From Polytrichum commune (lineage: Eukaryota > Streptophyta > Polytrichopsida > Polytrichales > Polytrichaceae), in the NCBI GenBank assembly GCA_950295325.1, contig OX485803.1, positions 33,867,554-33,931,553 on the forward strand: a stretch of DNA of 64,000 bases, read 5' to 3'. The translations under genes and the position numbers were made by a program. Position 1 is the stretch's first letter. Each line of letters begins with the position of its first letter. This document shows, one piece after another, positions 1 to 11,029 of the stretch. The notes under the pieces were generated by a model. The model did not search any database and was not told the DNA's origin. It saw only the letters and a program-made list of their open reading frames with translations.

Positions 1-230
1 CTTATAGAGACCTTATCCCGCTAATAAATAGGAAATTAAAAGGTTAGGCCTTCTAGAACCCTTAGGTATTTAGGTAACGGCCTGCCGGTAAATCCTATCT
101 TTCGCAAATCCAACCTACCACATCTATCTACTGAGTCACCCGGTCTTGAACTTAAGACCGGTTCTCAATTTAAACAACTAACTTACATCATCATATAAAT
201 ATCAATTTAAAAATAACAATAACATATAAA
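1..230. other. unassigned sequence at window edge
   Basis: AT-rich sequence with no usable open frame and no recognisable motif. It abuts the palindromic minisatellite and could be the 3' untranslated part of the gypsy element or flanking DNA. Confidence 0.3.
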
Positions 231-259
231 ATGCCTAAGTTCTTACTAATAGTCGGCCC

Positions 260-880
260 ACATCACGACAGCGGCACCGCCAATATCCCCAAGCCCTCGT
301 ACGTGCTTCCTCTTTTATACCTGAGAGGATATTGGCGGTGCCGCCAATACCCCTTACACCTCATACATATTTCCTCTTTCATACCTGAGAGGGTATTGGC
401 AGTGCCGCCAATACCCCTTACACCCCATACGTATTTCCTCTTTTATACCCGAGGGGGTATTGGTGGTGCCGCCGATACCCCTTAGACCACATATGTATAT
501 ATATTTCCATACCAACGGTGGAAGGGGGAGTGTTGGGGGCACCACCAATACTGCTAGGGCCTTTATACATGTTTTCATTTTAATGCCCAGGGGGTATTGG
601 CGGCACCGCCAATACCCTTCAGGACCTCCTTCGTATTTCCCCTCTCATACCCAAAAAGATAGTGGCAGGTACCGCCAATACCCCTTGGGCTTTCATACGT
701 GTCTCCACTATCATACACGGGGGTTGTGGCGGTACCGCCAATACCCTTGGGGCCCTCCTACATATTTCCACTCTCATACCGGTTAGGGTATTGGCGATGC
801 CGCCAATACCCTATCCGGTCCTCATACGTGTTTTTACTTTCATACACCGGGAAAGGGGTATGAAATTTGCGGTCTTGTTA
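260..880. repeat. minisatellite of ~70 bp units, each with a GC-rich palindrome
   Basis: About ten head-to-tail units with a period near 66-72 bp. Each has a variable part (CATACGTGTTTCC-like, then CTTTCATACC) followed by a palindrome of the form GGTATTGGCGG-TGCCGCCAATACC. Clear palindromes are centred near 326, 398, 470, 600, 740 and 800; the copies near 275, 535, 670 and 860 are degenerate. The arms are about 10 bp, so each unit could extrude a hairpin, and arm changes are partly compensated. The array lies at the 3' side of the minus-strand gypsy element. Tandem repeats between pol and the 3' LTR are known in some plant gypsy elements, but membership here is inferred. Confidence 0.85.
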
Positions 881-1309
881 ATACCTTCTAGACTCTTAAT
901 CGTATTTGTCGTTGCTTATAGTAGACTAGCTAGAAGCGATCATATACCTTCGACAATTGAATATAACTGTGCGGAAAAGAATTTAAAACATCCACATGTG
1001 GATGCGAGTAGTCTAAAGAGACTAATGTTTCGGTCTCCACGAACCGGGGTTCGAATCCGGTTGGTTGCATTGACTAGTACTATCCTCTAATAAGCTAGTG
1101 GTTAGGCAGGAAATAAAATAGGTTGGATACATAGAAGGTTTTCCAATGCAAGTGTGCGTAGATCCTTCTTAATAACTTTTTAATGAAATTATCTACTTTT
1201 AACAAACTAATGCGCTTGCTCAACCATCTAGTTGATTACTGCTCTCATCAAATTACAACTCCAATAGCATTTGTGTTATGTCAAATATGTCTTATTTTCT
1301 ATGACATGC
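881..1309. other. unassigned spacer
   Basis: No gene is visible. Near 1040-1062 there is a perfect ACCGG/CCGGT stem around a tRNA T-loop-like GGTTCGAAT, but no complete tRNA can be folded around it. Confidence 0.3.
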
Positions 1310-1700
1310 TCAAAAGATACTTACGCAATAAATTTCGTCTCCATCTTCATCTTCATCTTCATCTTCTTCGTTTTCGTGCGGGGGGATGTTGTTATCTTCT
1401 TCATACATCTTGATTTGCTTATTTTTCTTCTTCTTCACCATCATCGTGGATTCCAATCTTATCCGTAGTATTATTGTATACATCCCCATCAACCTCTTCT
1501 CTTGCTTCTTCACTTTCTTCGTCCAAATCATTTAAATCTATACTCTTTTGTGTTTCTAGTAAATCATTTATATATTTCTGCACTACAATGTTAGATTTTT
1601 TTTCTCATACTGCTTGCTCGTTCTCGAACTCTCTTTGTTGTAAAGTACAATTTTTTCGTCTCTTCCTTCTTCCACTCAATTATGTACTAGTCTTATGTTG
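1310..1700 (-). pseudogene. unrecognised acidic coding-like remnant
   Basis: On the minus strand two overlapping frames give protein-like sequence for about 120 residues. One reads LQQREFENEQAV, a stop, then a stretch rich in E, D and N with SIDLNDLDEESEE. The other ends in an acidic run of alternating E and D encoded by a (TCTTCA)-type repeat at 1340-1370. The sequence is far more open than its surroundings, but I recognise no family. It lies just beyond the point where the gypsy reverse transcriptase breaks off, so it may be a separate insertion or a transduced fragment. Confidence 0.35.
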
Positions 1701-1779
1701 ATCTACCTCTTGCATCTATGATAGTAAATGCTAAACGCTATACAATTCACTTTTCAAAACAATCATATGAAGTTTGGTA

Positions 1780-3605
1780 CATACTCCTACATATATATTG
1801 AATCTTATCAATCTCTCTAAGTCCGCCTTAACCAACAGTTGTAATTGTGGGTTCATTCTTCTTTCATTTTGTCCAATTGGCCTAGCACCCGAAATCAAAG
1901 GAATACGATGCTCCACCATCTTTCTAGGGATCCCCTTAAGTCATACGACCAAGCAAATGTGTCACTAAACTCATCCACCAACTGGATATTTTCCTTGTTT
2001 TCTTTCTCCTCCATCTTCATTTGTCGAACTTTTCCATTCCTTAATGTCACATCCACGTACTTCCAATCCGCTTCCGATACATGAGTTTGCTCGTCCTTAT
2101 TCCTATACCAATCCGGAGGCAGCTTAGGATAATCCTTGACATCCAGTCCCACCATTATTCCCGTCGACGTGGTCTTGAAGTGCAAAGGTTCTTCTAACCT
2201 AGCAGCTTCTACAACAACCTCCTCATCCTGAGTCCCATCCATATGTACTAGACTTACGTCACTCTCTTCCACACTATCTACCCAAGGTGTTAACCCCCTT
2301 AAGATCCACTCCTCCTTGGTGAGCACCTCACATGGCTCTAACAAGGAATATTTCTCGCTCCTTAAACTATGCACCTCATCGTTCAAACATGCATTGTGAG
2401 ACGTCATCATTACGTCAAACTCCGACTCAAGGTAATCACTCAACCACTGTGCATATTCTCCATCATCCCCATAATGGTAGAAACTAGGACCTAAGTCTCC
2501 CGATCCTGCACCCACAATAGTCCCATGACCATCCGAGTGGACCACTCCTACCAATGCCTCATCATTCTTGTCGTTCTCTTTATCATCATCTTCGTCCTCC
2601 GAAGATGAGGCAATTTTCTTTCTTACCCAACCCCCTAATGACCCTATGGAGACCTTGACCCTATTATCCTTAGAACTATAGGTAATGGAAGGCTTGGCTC
2701 CTCCCCACTCCACTGTGACATCCGACATTCTCAACTAAGGCCTACCTAACAAGATGGGAAATGTATCATTGTTAGAATGCATCTTGATAACATGAAAAAT
2801 GACCACATACTCTTCCCCTCCGGGGTTAATCCTATAATCCTTAATCATTCCTAAAGGCAGGCCGGAGTTTGATTCGCCATGTTGATGATGAAAGGTGATG
2901 GACCCGTAAGACTAAGACCCAACCTCTTCATGGTGTGCTCCGGCAAAATGTTTAGCCCACTACCTCCATCCACTAGCACATTCGGAACCACTTTGTCCAC
3001 CACCATAACCTCAATCTCAATTGCCTTGACATCCCGCCCCCTCCTTGCAATTGAATCATAGCGGCCACCCTAGTCTTCACCTTCCTAGTTCTTCTAGTCA
3101 CCGACATTCCTTCCTTGAGAGTTTTACGAGCCATAGGTGATATCTCCAACAACTTTCCAAAGGTAATGTCGGCCTTAAGTGAGCTAAGATCGGCCCATAA
3201 ATAATAGCCATTCGGTTTTTTCACCTTGGCATTGCCAACACCATTAAATTCATCCAAGGGAATTTCCGATCCTTCCCATTCTCCCATCTCACTACCCTCC
3301 AAATCATGAATGACATTAGGCCTCTCCCTATCTTGGAGAATAACATTTTCCCTCTCTAGTGCCTCAGTGGCTCTCCTAGCTATTCTAGCTACCCTCTCTA
3401 AATTTGACAATAGAGGAGCCTCTCCCGAAGAATCCTCCTTCTGCCCCTCAACTTCTTCCTCCGCCTGAGTGTTACCCCTCATAGCCCTAGTGGTGACCGC
3501 CAATGTTGGTGCCTCATGAGTGACCTCATCATCTAAATTGCTCAACTCATAAGTGATAGCATTGGTGTGTGGAGGCCATTGACTTTGTTCCTCGCCATCA
3601 CTCAT
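1780..3605 (-). pseudogene. gypsy protease and N-terminal reverse transcriptase, broken
   Basis: Translation of the minus strand gives an N-terminal region (3605 to about 3010), then a retroviral-type aspartic protease whose active site reads VLVDGGSGLNILP (near 2975), the DGGS form common in plant gypsy elements. After frame changes and stops near 2850 and 2735, an acidic linker (2734-1990) leads to the start of reverse transcriptase. That start is recognisable by FAWSYDL followed by VEHRIPL and RRMNPQLQLLVKADLERLI (about 1930-1790). Similarity is then lost abruptly. The YxDD catalytic box, RNase H and integrase are absent, so this copy cannot encode a working polymerase. Confidence 0.75.
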
Positions 3606-5539
3606 TTAAAAAGGAATAGGCTCATCATGATGTGACTTCACTACACCATCCGTGAACCTGACATCCTGAGAATTAGACGGACCCGGATCCGTGGAAGGAA
3701 CTTGCCTCCTATTGTTGAAATTCTGTGGACCCCCTTGCCTATTCTGAATTGGAATGTATCCGTTCGCCGTTTGCAATCCCGTCGAAGGGTGAAAAATTTG
3801 TCTTGCATTCCCATGGTCATAATACAAGTTTGGTGGCCTAAGTTCATTCGGTGGCCCACCTTGTGGCCTCGCTCCCCTCATGTTGTCTCTAGCTTGTTGT
3901 TGTGGATTGGCCACCATGTTGGGCATGCTAATGATCTTATCCAGTTGACGACACTCGTCCGAATGATGGTTGCCCCACAATTACTACAATCATAGCCTTA
4001 TCCCTCGGACCAACATTGACCTTATGCATGTCATCTTCCCCAAAAAGGATGGAACTCATTTTTTCCACATTTTAACCATCTTGACCTCTAGGAGGAGGTC
4101 CCTTATTGTCACCATGTCTATACTGAATTTGTCCTTGATCCCTTTGGTTTTATAGAGGTAGGCCGCCGTTCATCATTTGATCCCGGTTTTGCCTACTTCT
4201 ACAAAACTGACGAGTGTGACCCGGTTGGCCACACTCAACACACCACAATCCCGAAGCATGCCTACCCGACTTAACTTGAGGAGGAGGACCAGGTTGTTAG
4301 CTCTTAACCATCGATGACATTTGATCCGTAAGACTTTGTATTTGCTTAATCATGGCCTCCTGAAATCCCAACTGACTAGCACCCAACCTCTTCTCCACTT
4401 CCTCAAGATGAGGTCCTACTTTAGGGGCCGGTAGTGCTAGAAGTGGTACCGGTTCCCTAACCGCTAAAGGGCGTGGACCTGCATCAATGAGAGCGTATGG
4501 AGCTTAACTCCCATACTTACCTGGTTCTCCCTCTACCACTCTCGGTCGAATGGGGATGAATTGATGGATTAATTCATCCTCCCTTCTCCACAATCTCTCA
4601 TAATCCCTATCCAAATTCTCCATCTCTCTAGCCGCTCTCTTGGCATCCGCCAAAGTCTGAGGATTCCTCTCAATAATACCTCTAATTGTTCCCGACTTAA
4701 AGAATCCTTGAATGAAGAATTGCTTTAGTGTGTCATCATTGAGCATGGTGCCCACAAATCGTGTACACACTAAATCAAACATCCTAATGTAAGCCGAAAT
4801 CTTCTCTTCCCTTCCTTGTTTCCATGAATCCAATGCCCTCAAAGCCGTGCTTTGGCCAACCTCCGGCCTGAACTCATTCAAAAACTCCCTTTGCAATGTG
4901 CTCTCATCCTCTAAAATGTCCTTCGGCATGGTCTCTATACCACTCATAAGCCTCACCTTCTAGAGTGGTAGGAAACCAAACCAACCAGTATCTCGGATTA
5001 GTTACGAGAGAACTAGCCAACCTTTCAATGTACCTTTCCATGTGTCTAGATGGATCCTTATCTTTAGTTCCATAAAACTTGGGAAGGTGGGATGGCATAT
5101 CTACCGCCGCTAAGTTTTGTGAAACCACAATTGGTAGACCTCTCAGTCTGACCAATGGATCAATCGGATCAATGGGGGGTATGGGTGGTATCGGCGGTAT
5201 TCCGCCTCCCTCCTGAGCCATGGTAACCGGTGTTTCCTCTCCTATTTTCCTATCAATTTCTATTAGAATGCCTTCCCTAAGTGTATCGGTCTTTGATGAT
5301 GTCTCGTCACTCAATTTAGAAGGAGTTGTTTCTTTCTCAAGTTAAGCCTCTACTTCTAATGTTCTTAAAATTGGACTAACACTAGGCTCCACATTCAAAC
5401 AACTTTCTAATCTAACTTCAACATGTTCCACATCCTCACTAATCCTAGATAATCTTCTTCTTCGTGTAACTTTGGCTAATCCTAATTCCAACCTTGGTTT
5501 TTGAGATCGAGTCTTACATTGCATTCCCCAAAGAATCAA
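3606..5539 (-). pseudogene. gypsy gag polyprotein with CCHC zinc knuckle, broken
   Basis: Gag packages the element's RNA. The retrotransposon-gag domain is clear from about 5130 to 4530 (PKFYGTKDKDPSRHMERY, then LEGEAYEWYRDH, then LQREFLNEF). A CX2CX4HX4C knuckle, CVECGQPGHTRQFC, lies near 4250-4200, and a Gln/Pro-rich tail follows to 3606. Breaks visible: an in-frame TAA at 5342-5344 separating a basic N-terminal segment (5539-5345) from the rest, a frame change near 4920, and stops between 4500 and 3980. The ATG at 5314 would give a shorter product. Family assignment is strong and non-functionality is clear. Confidence 0.8.
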
Positions 5540-6419
5540 TCAACCCTCATTTGACCAAACATACCCGTCACTACCTCCACTCCTTAATATTATCATTTTT
5601 CTTGGTGTGGTTTAAAATTGAGGAGGTGAGGATAGAGAACCTACAAGCACACTTAAGTGAAAAATCCCAAACACGGAATAGGCATGTTCATGCCAATTCT
5701 TAGTCAAGTCAGAGAATCATCTCCGCACTCTTCTTTAAATTGGCACTCACCACAATACCGAGAGTGAGGGGCTGACCTTCGTCATGCACCACATTAAAGA
5801 CTGAGGCATCACCCTCTCGTCTCCAACACAATGCGATGACTAGGGCATTACCCTCTCGTCTCCAACACAATGCGATGACTAGGGCATTACCCTCTACAAC
5901 GGATAATAACAAAGACAAGTACAAAAATCTTTCCTTAATTAATTAGCAATTTCACTTTGAAGGATGTCATACCTCAAGCAATTCGCTTCCCCTTGCAAGT
6001 TAGCACTCACCCTCGACCGTGACTCAACATGACATCAACCTCAACAATCCTAACTAGCAATTCTAAGCTAGAGCATCAAATTCAAAATCCCCCAACTTAG
6101 AGACTCATCCCAAGGTGAGTGTCAAAGTTGATTCTTCCTAAATTAATTATCCCTCTAAGATTTAGTGAACTAATAATCGCAAGATTAATGTTATGTCCTT
6201 ATGCCATTCCCAAGAGAGTTCAGGACATTACCTTAAGCCGCGCTCCCTCTTCAATTCAAAATTGCATAAATGAAAATGCAATTCCATTCGAGAAAAAGAC
6301 ATTCAACTACTTAATCAATTAACCAAAATCAAAACCCAAAAAATGCTCACCTTGCACCAAGTACTTCTTCCTCACCCTCAAGTTTATGCCTCCAAGTCTT
6401 GATCCTCTAATCCCGCTTC
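5540..6419 (-). other. gypsy untranslated leader
   Basis: Sequence between the primer-binding region and gag with no convincing open frame on the minus strand. Its notable content is a 39 bp tandem duplication, listed separately. Confidence 0.45.
5813..5893. repeat. 39 bp tandem duplication
   Basis: Two near-perfect copies of a 39 bp unit beginning ACCCTCTCGTCTCCAACACA, followed by a partial third start (ACCCTCTACAACGG). On the minus strand it translates as a repeated 13-residue unit (GNALVIALCWRRE), but no gene is implied. Confidence 0.85.
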
Positions 6420-6442
6420 ACTCCCGGCAGACGCACCATTTA
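6420..6442 (-). other. candidate primer-binding site of the gypsy element
   Basis: On the minus strand the LTR end (GGGTTCACA) is followed after four bases by TGGTGCGTCTGCCGGGAG. A PBS begins with TGG because tRNA 3' ends are CCA, and the position directly inside the LTR is right. The partner tRNA was not identified. Confidence 0.5.
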
Positions 6443-7908
6443 TGTGAACCCAGATTCACCCCCACCCTTAATTGCGTCCCAGTCATGGTGGAGGATCCTC
6501 TCTCACAACCGTCGTCTCAACTAATGGAAATGCATAACCCGCCGTCGTGAGGGTTGAATAAAACACCTTGGTCTTTCTTTTATTTTCTTTATTGATTGAT
6601 CTTCCAGCATTAACAAATATTTGTAGCTCAACAAAATCACCTAACCCTACACTAATCTGGGTCACTAAACCCTTTGCTACAATCTGATTATCCTACTCTA
6701 TCCAGCTACCGGTACACTGTGTAAGCCCCTCCTGCCACCTCATTAAATTCCCTTACTACCCACGGCCAGCTCGGTCTCCTCTGCATGTGGTGTGCCACCA
6801 GGGCTCTCACCTCCTTACTTTGTGCTTCGCCATCCACCAGACTCGCCCAGTTGTTCCAGGCCCCCTTCCAACCTCGGCCCAGCCGAGGATCACCACCACA
6901 GGCCCTCTCGACTGCCACCTATGTATTCCCGAGGTCTGCAAGAAGACCCCAGCAACCAATTCCTACCTCCTCTCTCCCAAATCGAGGCATCAACCAGGGT
7001 CGGGGCCCTTCCAGAATAAGGGATCCAGGGCGACTGAATACGATCTAATCCCAACCTAATGCCTTCTTACCGCTCTTCGCATTCGTTCTAGAATCGCTAG
7101 TAATCCATCACCATTCCGGCACTCCTTCCCTTTGAATGTTGTTGCTGGTCCAATCTTCCTCCCAACTTCCAGTTGCGGCATCCATCCGCTCACCTCTCTT
7201 CCTCAAGTGAGCTCTTGGTCAATGCAGTTGCTGGTCCTTTGAGCAACACGCATTGCTGCCCCCTCCGTGTGTAAGCTATCACCCAATTCCCATGTTCGAT
7301 CGCTAGCTCAATCCTCCTCCTACCTCCCAAGCGCTGCGGCCATCTGATTCGTCTTTCCTCCTCAAGAGAGCTCTCGGTCAATGCAGCTCCTGGTCCTTTG
7401 ATCAGCGCACATTGCTGCCCCCTTCGGATTTAGGCCATTACTCAATTCTCTTGTTCGGCCGCTGGCCCAACGCCTTTTTCCCTGAACCTCAGCAAGGGTA
7501 GCCAAGTAACATTTTTTGCTTCCCTACCTTCCACTCCCCTCTCCTCAGCGCTCACCACACCCAGATCAACATCCCAGATGCCTTCGGCTGCCACTTCAAT
7601 CCAGAGGCCGATCTCCAGTCCTCTTTGATGCGGCAGCCATCACCTGCGTTAGAGAGAGAGAGTGTTGGTCCCCAACCCGAGCATTCCAGGCCTCTCTCCT
7701 GGCTCCAAACTTTCGGTGCCTGATCTCATTCGGTGAGAGGCTCCCCCCTTAATACAATATCAGCCTAGCCTAATACAAACATTACTTTAAGCCTAATACA
7801 GACAATACCCCAGCCTCGTCTAAGTCTATCAGACTAATGTGTCCCTAAACCGAATTAAACTCGTCACTTGCTTTTGGTGTTTTTCTATTTATTAACTCCA
7901 ATCCAACA
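6443..7908 (-). repeat. 5' LTR of the gypsy element
   Basis: On the minus strand this begins TGTTGGATTGGAG and ends GGGTTCACA, giving TG...CA ends and a length of 1466 bp. The inner end sits next to the PBS. It contains a diverged ~160 bp tandem duplication (about 7190-7345 and 7350-7510; both copies carry GGTCAATGCAG and CATTGCTGCCCCC). No second LTR is present, so the limits rest on terminal motifs and the PBS, not on alignment of two copies. The outer edge at 7908 is the less certain one. Confidence 0.6.
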
Positions 7909-7997
7909 CTTAGCTCAACTATAACTAAACTATAACACATCACTCTTTTTTGTATGCCTTTGAATAATCAAACAAACACAAACTCAAAGGTTTTCTT

Positions 7998-9112
7998 GTG
8001 ATTTTTTTACGCTTAAGGAATCATGTGGCGTATTTTTGGGCTCACAATTGTGCTTTGGAGGGGTCTGAGTTGTTTGGATCCACCAAACGAAAGCTTGATC
8101 TACCACCGGGTGCAGATTGTGACTCACACCGACCCGATAAAGTGAACTACTCCATTCCTCGCCCTAAGACTAGGGTTTAAAGGGCAATCATAGAGGAATC
8201 TTTGGTTTCTACAGAGCATGGTGTGGCACATAACACATCAGTGTTAGAGACTGATTGTTCTTCTTCCCATTGGCATATTGCACGATTGCCAGCCAACTTT
8301 GCCAAAAGATGTTGGGCAATGCAAGCCAATACATGGAATTTGTGCAATGCCAAAGTCGGAACTGGCAAACATGGCACACCAGCTCCCACGTACAAAGGAT
8401 TGAAGAAGGAATACCACTCCACCAACAATGTGGAGTACGAGTTTTGGTTTTGCCCTGATGACATCAAACGTTGTGTAAGTGGGAACAAGAAGAAGTATGT
8501 GTTAGACTGGTCTGTAGTTCCCAGCATATGGCATGTGAAGATAGGTACCAATCTCTCAAAGCAAGAAGTATTTGCACTCGAAGATCTTGGGTTCCAATTG
8601 CAGCAGAGGGAGGCTCTCTCTCCTTGCCATAGGCTTTCAACAATTGCGATGCTCCCAATCCCTCGGACGGATTTTCATGTGCCACTAAATCCGGATGCCC
8701 ACCCAACTTCCAGGTTTGGCAAGTCAGTGCACCGCAATCTAGCAGCACCAACAGTAGATCATAAAAACAAATGGGAGAGCGCTGGGCTTATGGACGGATA
8801 TTATGTGGTTGGAATAACTGCCATTCCATATCCAGGATTTGGAGTGCTAATCAACATCGTCTCGAAGGAGGACATCACATATCGTGTCACAATTGGCGAC
8901 ATGCCGCATTACACATGCCCTGACTTTACCAAAATGTCATCTCAATCCTTGGGAAGAAAGGGAAATGGGTGTATTGCAAACATTTTTATTACGTGTTTAG
9001 ATTTTTGTGCAAAGTGGATTATGATAGTGACAAGTTCATTCATGCTCCAACATACTCCTACAACGAGGTCATGCGATTACTTGAACTTGCAGGTGTTGTA
9101 GAACGTGAGTAA
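7998..9112 (+). pseudogene. SWIM zinc-finger domain gene remnant
   Basis: One frame runs from about 7968 to 8960 with a single in-frame TAA at 8178-8180. It includes HNCALEGSELFGSTKRKLDL and, further on, a region ending in the SWIM-type element MPHYTCPDF. A one-base loss near 8961-8966 shifts the frame. In the next frame the protein continues KWVYCKHFYYVF and then FIHAPTYSYNEVMRLLELAG to a TAA at 9110-9112. SWIM domains bind zinc through CxC...CxH. The C-K-H pair is present (8975-8983), but Tyr (8910-8912) stands where the first Cys is expected. A GTGAGT at 9104 could be a donor, in which case more exons followed. The upstream edge abuts the gypsy LTR, so the 5' part may have been cut off by that insertion. 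Function is unknown; SWIM proteins include MULE/FAR1-type factors. Confidence 0.6.
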
Positions 9113-10920
9113 TATTTCAAGTGTTGTATTTAACTGCATGTTTGAGAATTTGAATGAGTGACATGTATTAATGTGGATTTCTATAATAAAAACCAGCAAT
9201 GGACTAAGTATCCATGGTAATAAGTTGCCTTCATTCTTCTTCAATCAGAATGCGAGTACTTTATATTCCAAAAATATGAGTGCCAATTTTAGAAAATATT
9301 ACCTAAAACCGTGCCCAATTACTAAATTTGGTATCATTGCTCACGTGTTACTGCTCATTGCTCATGTGTTACCGCTCACCGCTCACTGTTCACAGCTCAT
9401 TGCTCATGTGTTAGCTTCCCTCGTGTGTTGACTAATGCATGTGGCCCTTTGTTGTGCCTATTGGTGCCTAAGTTGTTTATACAACATGATAGAAGGTAAA
9501 AACATGTATCGTTTTGTTGGATTGTGCATAGGTTGTATAATGGGGAGATATAATTTAAGGACATGTTTTTTTTGGTAGTTACATAGGTATTGTTTGTCTT
9601 GGAATTTTTAGACTTGCATTATTTGTGCATTTGTGATCCAACATTGTCCTGAAATAGGTTGGACCATTTATGATGGATGTAGGTGTTGGAGAGCTAGTTG
9701 TTTGCACACAATTTGGAATTTTGACATGTGAGTTGAGTGTTTATATGTATATGTTTGCGGATTGATCCATCAAGTTTTGTAAAGGTCGGGGGGATTGATG
9801 GCCAATATGGTGTTTGATAACCTATGAGGTGAATGGGAGTGTCAACTATATGTGGCTCGTCTATTCTTTTTTCAGCTGGTTTATTAGCTTCATCATTGCC
9901 GATGATGCTTTAACTTTTTGGTTGGTGTGGTGACAATTGCTACTCCACTCAAAGTAACAACCCACAAAATTGGCGAGATGGGTGGACTACTTTAGTGCCT
10001 CAAAGCAATGATTTTTTATATTCTATGACCATCCAAGTGTCCCATGTTTATTCAACCATTCTTCATCCATGCAAACCACCCTAAGTTCATCTTAAGCCCA
10101 TCTTTTCATCCTTCATAAAACCGCTCTTTATCCAACCTAAATCATCCTAACTTCATCTAAAATTCATTCATCATATCCAGTGCCTTGATCTCATAGATCA
10201 TTTAAAAACAATTAACCTATTCACCTCGCCATTGTTCAAATTTGAATTGCCAGTTACATTCATGGAATTTACTACAACCTAAAGTAATTTTAGCTATAAA
10301 TTCATATCTCCCCTATTATTAATCAGAATTGATAAAAAAAAACTCATGTCATGGGTGGACTACGGATAAACATTGCCACAACAACAATTCTTAAAAAAAA
10401 AAATTGAAATTTTTGACTAATTCATATCAACTTAAATTCAAGTATGTCACGTGTCTTTGAAAAGCTATTGAAGTGAGCTATCTTATTCAATTACCAACAA
10501 TTCGCAAACCCATTTGGGAATCTATGGTACCGCATGGGGGGTCGGCTCAAGGTACCTAATTTCCATCAATTTCCACACTAGCCACCCTTGATTGGGTTGG
10601 CCGAGTGGTGGATGGATTGGGGCGTTAAGCCACCCTTCCGAGGTATAGTACTTTGATGGGTGGCATTTTGCCACCCTCCAAGCAAATACTCTGATTAAGG
10701 CTAGAACTTTAACTCTAGCTTAAGCCGCTAATTTTGTCACTAATTTTGTAGTCTTGCGATTCTTAAGTATTAACTCTACTCTATCTCTACCTGATGCCTC
10801 TAAGCCTCAGAACCTTCAACAATCAATATTATAACCAAAATACAACCAATAGTTTTACAACCAGCAGTACTACAACAAGTAGCAATGCAACTAGCAAAAT
10901 CTAGAAATGGCAATGACTAT
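9113..10920. other. intergenic, no gene seen
   Basis: AT-rich sequence without a credible coding frame. It contains a degenerate short repeat at 9337-9425 built on GCTCATTGCTCATGTGTTA. Confidence 0.5.
9337..9425. repeat. degenerate ~20 bp GCTCA-rich tandem repeat
   Basis: Repeated GCTCACGTGTTACT / GCTCATGTGTTACC / GCTCATTGCTCATGTGTTAG units. Copies vary in length, with GCTCA as the recurring core. Confidence 0.6.
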
Positions 10921-10927
10921 GGCCTTT

Positions 10928-11023
10928 CACTCCAACAACCACATATCCATATAGTAGTTCACTTCAACAACTACATATTCACATGGTAGTTCACTCCAAT
11001 AGCCACATATTCACATAGTAGTT
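10928..11023. repeat. 32 bp minisatellite, three copies
   Basis: Three adjacent 32 bp units beginning CACTCCAACAACCACATA, CACTTCAACAACTACATA and CACTCCAATAGCCACATA, each ending in GTAGTT. Confidence 0.85.
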
Positions 11024-11029
11024 ATCCAA

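Larger units (their letters stand above)
1..7908 (-). mobile_element. decayed Ty3/gypsy LTR retrotransposon, 3' part outside or lost
   Basis: Read on the minus strand the order is LTR (7908 to 6443), primer-binding region, untranslated leader, gag, protease and the start of reverse transcriptase, the order of Ty3/gypsy elements. Gag, zinc knuckle and protease are recognisable, but each is broken by stops or frame changes. Reverse transcriptase stops resembling the family near 1780. No RNase H, integrase or second LTR copy is visible at 1-1780, so the 3' part is deleted or the copy was interrupted. The left boundary is therefore uncertain and 1-1180 may be unrelated DNA. Element class is confident; exact limits are not. 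Confidence 0.75.

Noticed and set aside
231-860. open frames across the palindromic minisatellite
   Set aside because: They arise from the repeat period and are present on both strands; nothing suggests translation.
260-880. CRISPR-like array
   Set aside because: Regular palindromic repeats, but the spacers are also repeated and the context is a plant retrotransposon, so it is a minisatellite.
1038-1065. tRNA T-arm-like GGTTCGAATCC with a perfect stem
   Set aside because: The ACCGG/CCGGT stem leaves a 9-base loop, no acceptor, D or anticodon arm can be placed, and the A-box-like sequence (1088) lies downstream instead of upstream.
8177-8551. long minus-strand open frames opposite the SWIM remnant
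   Set aside because: They are shadows of the plus-strand frame, which carries recognisable SWIM features.
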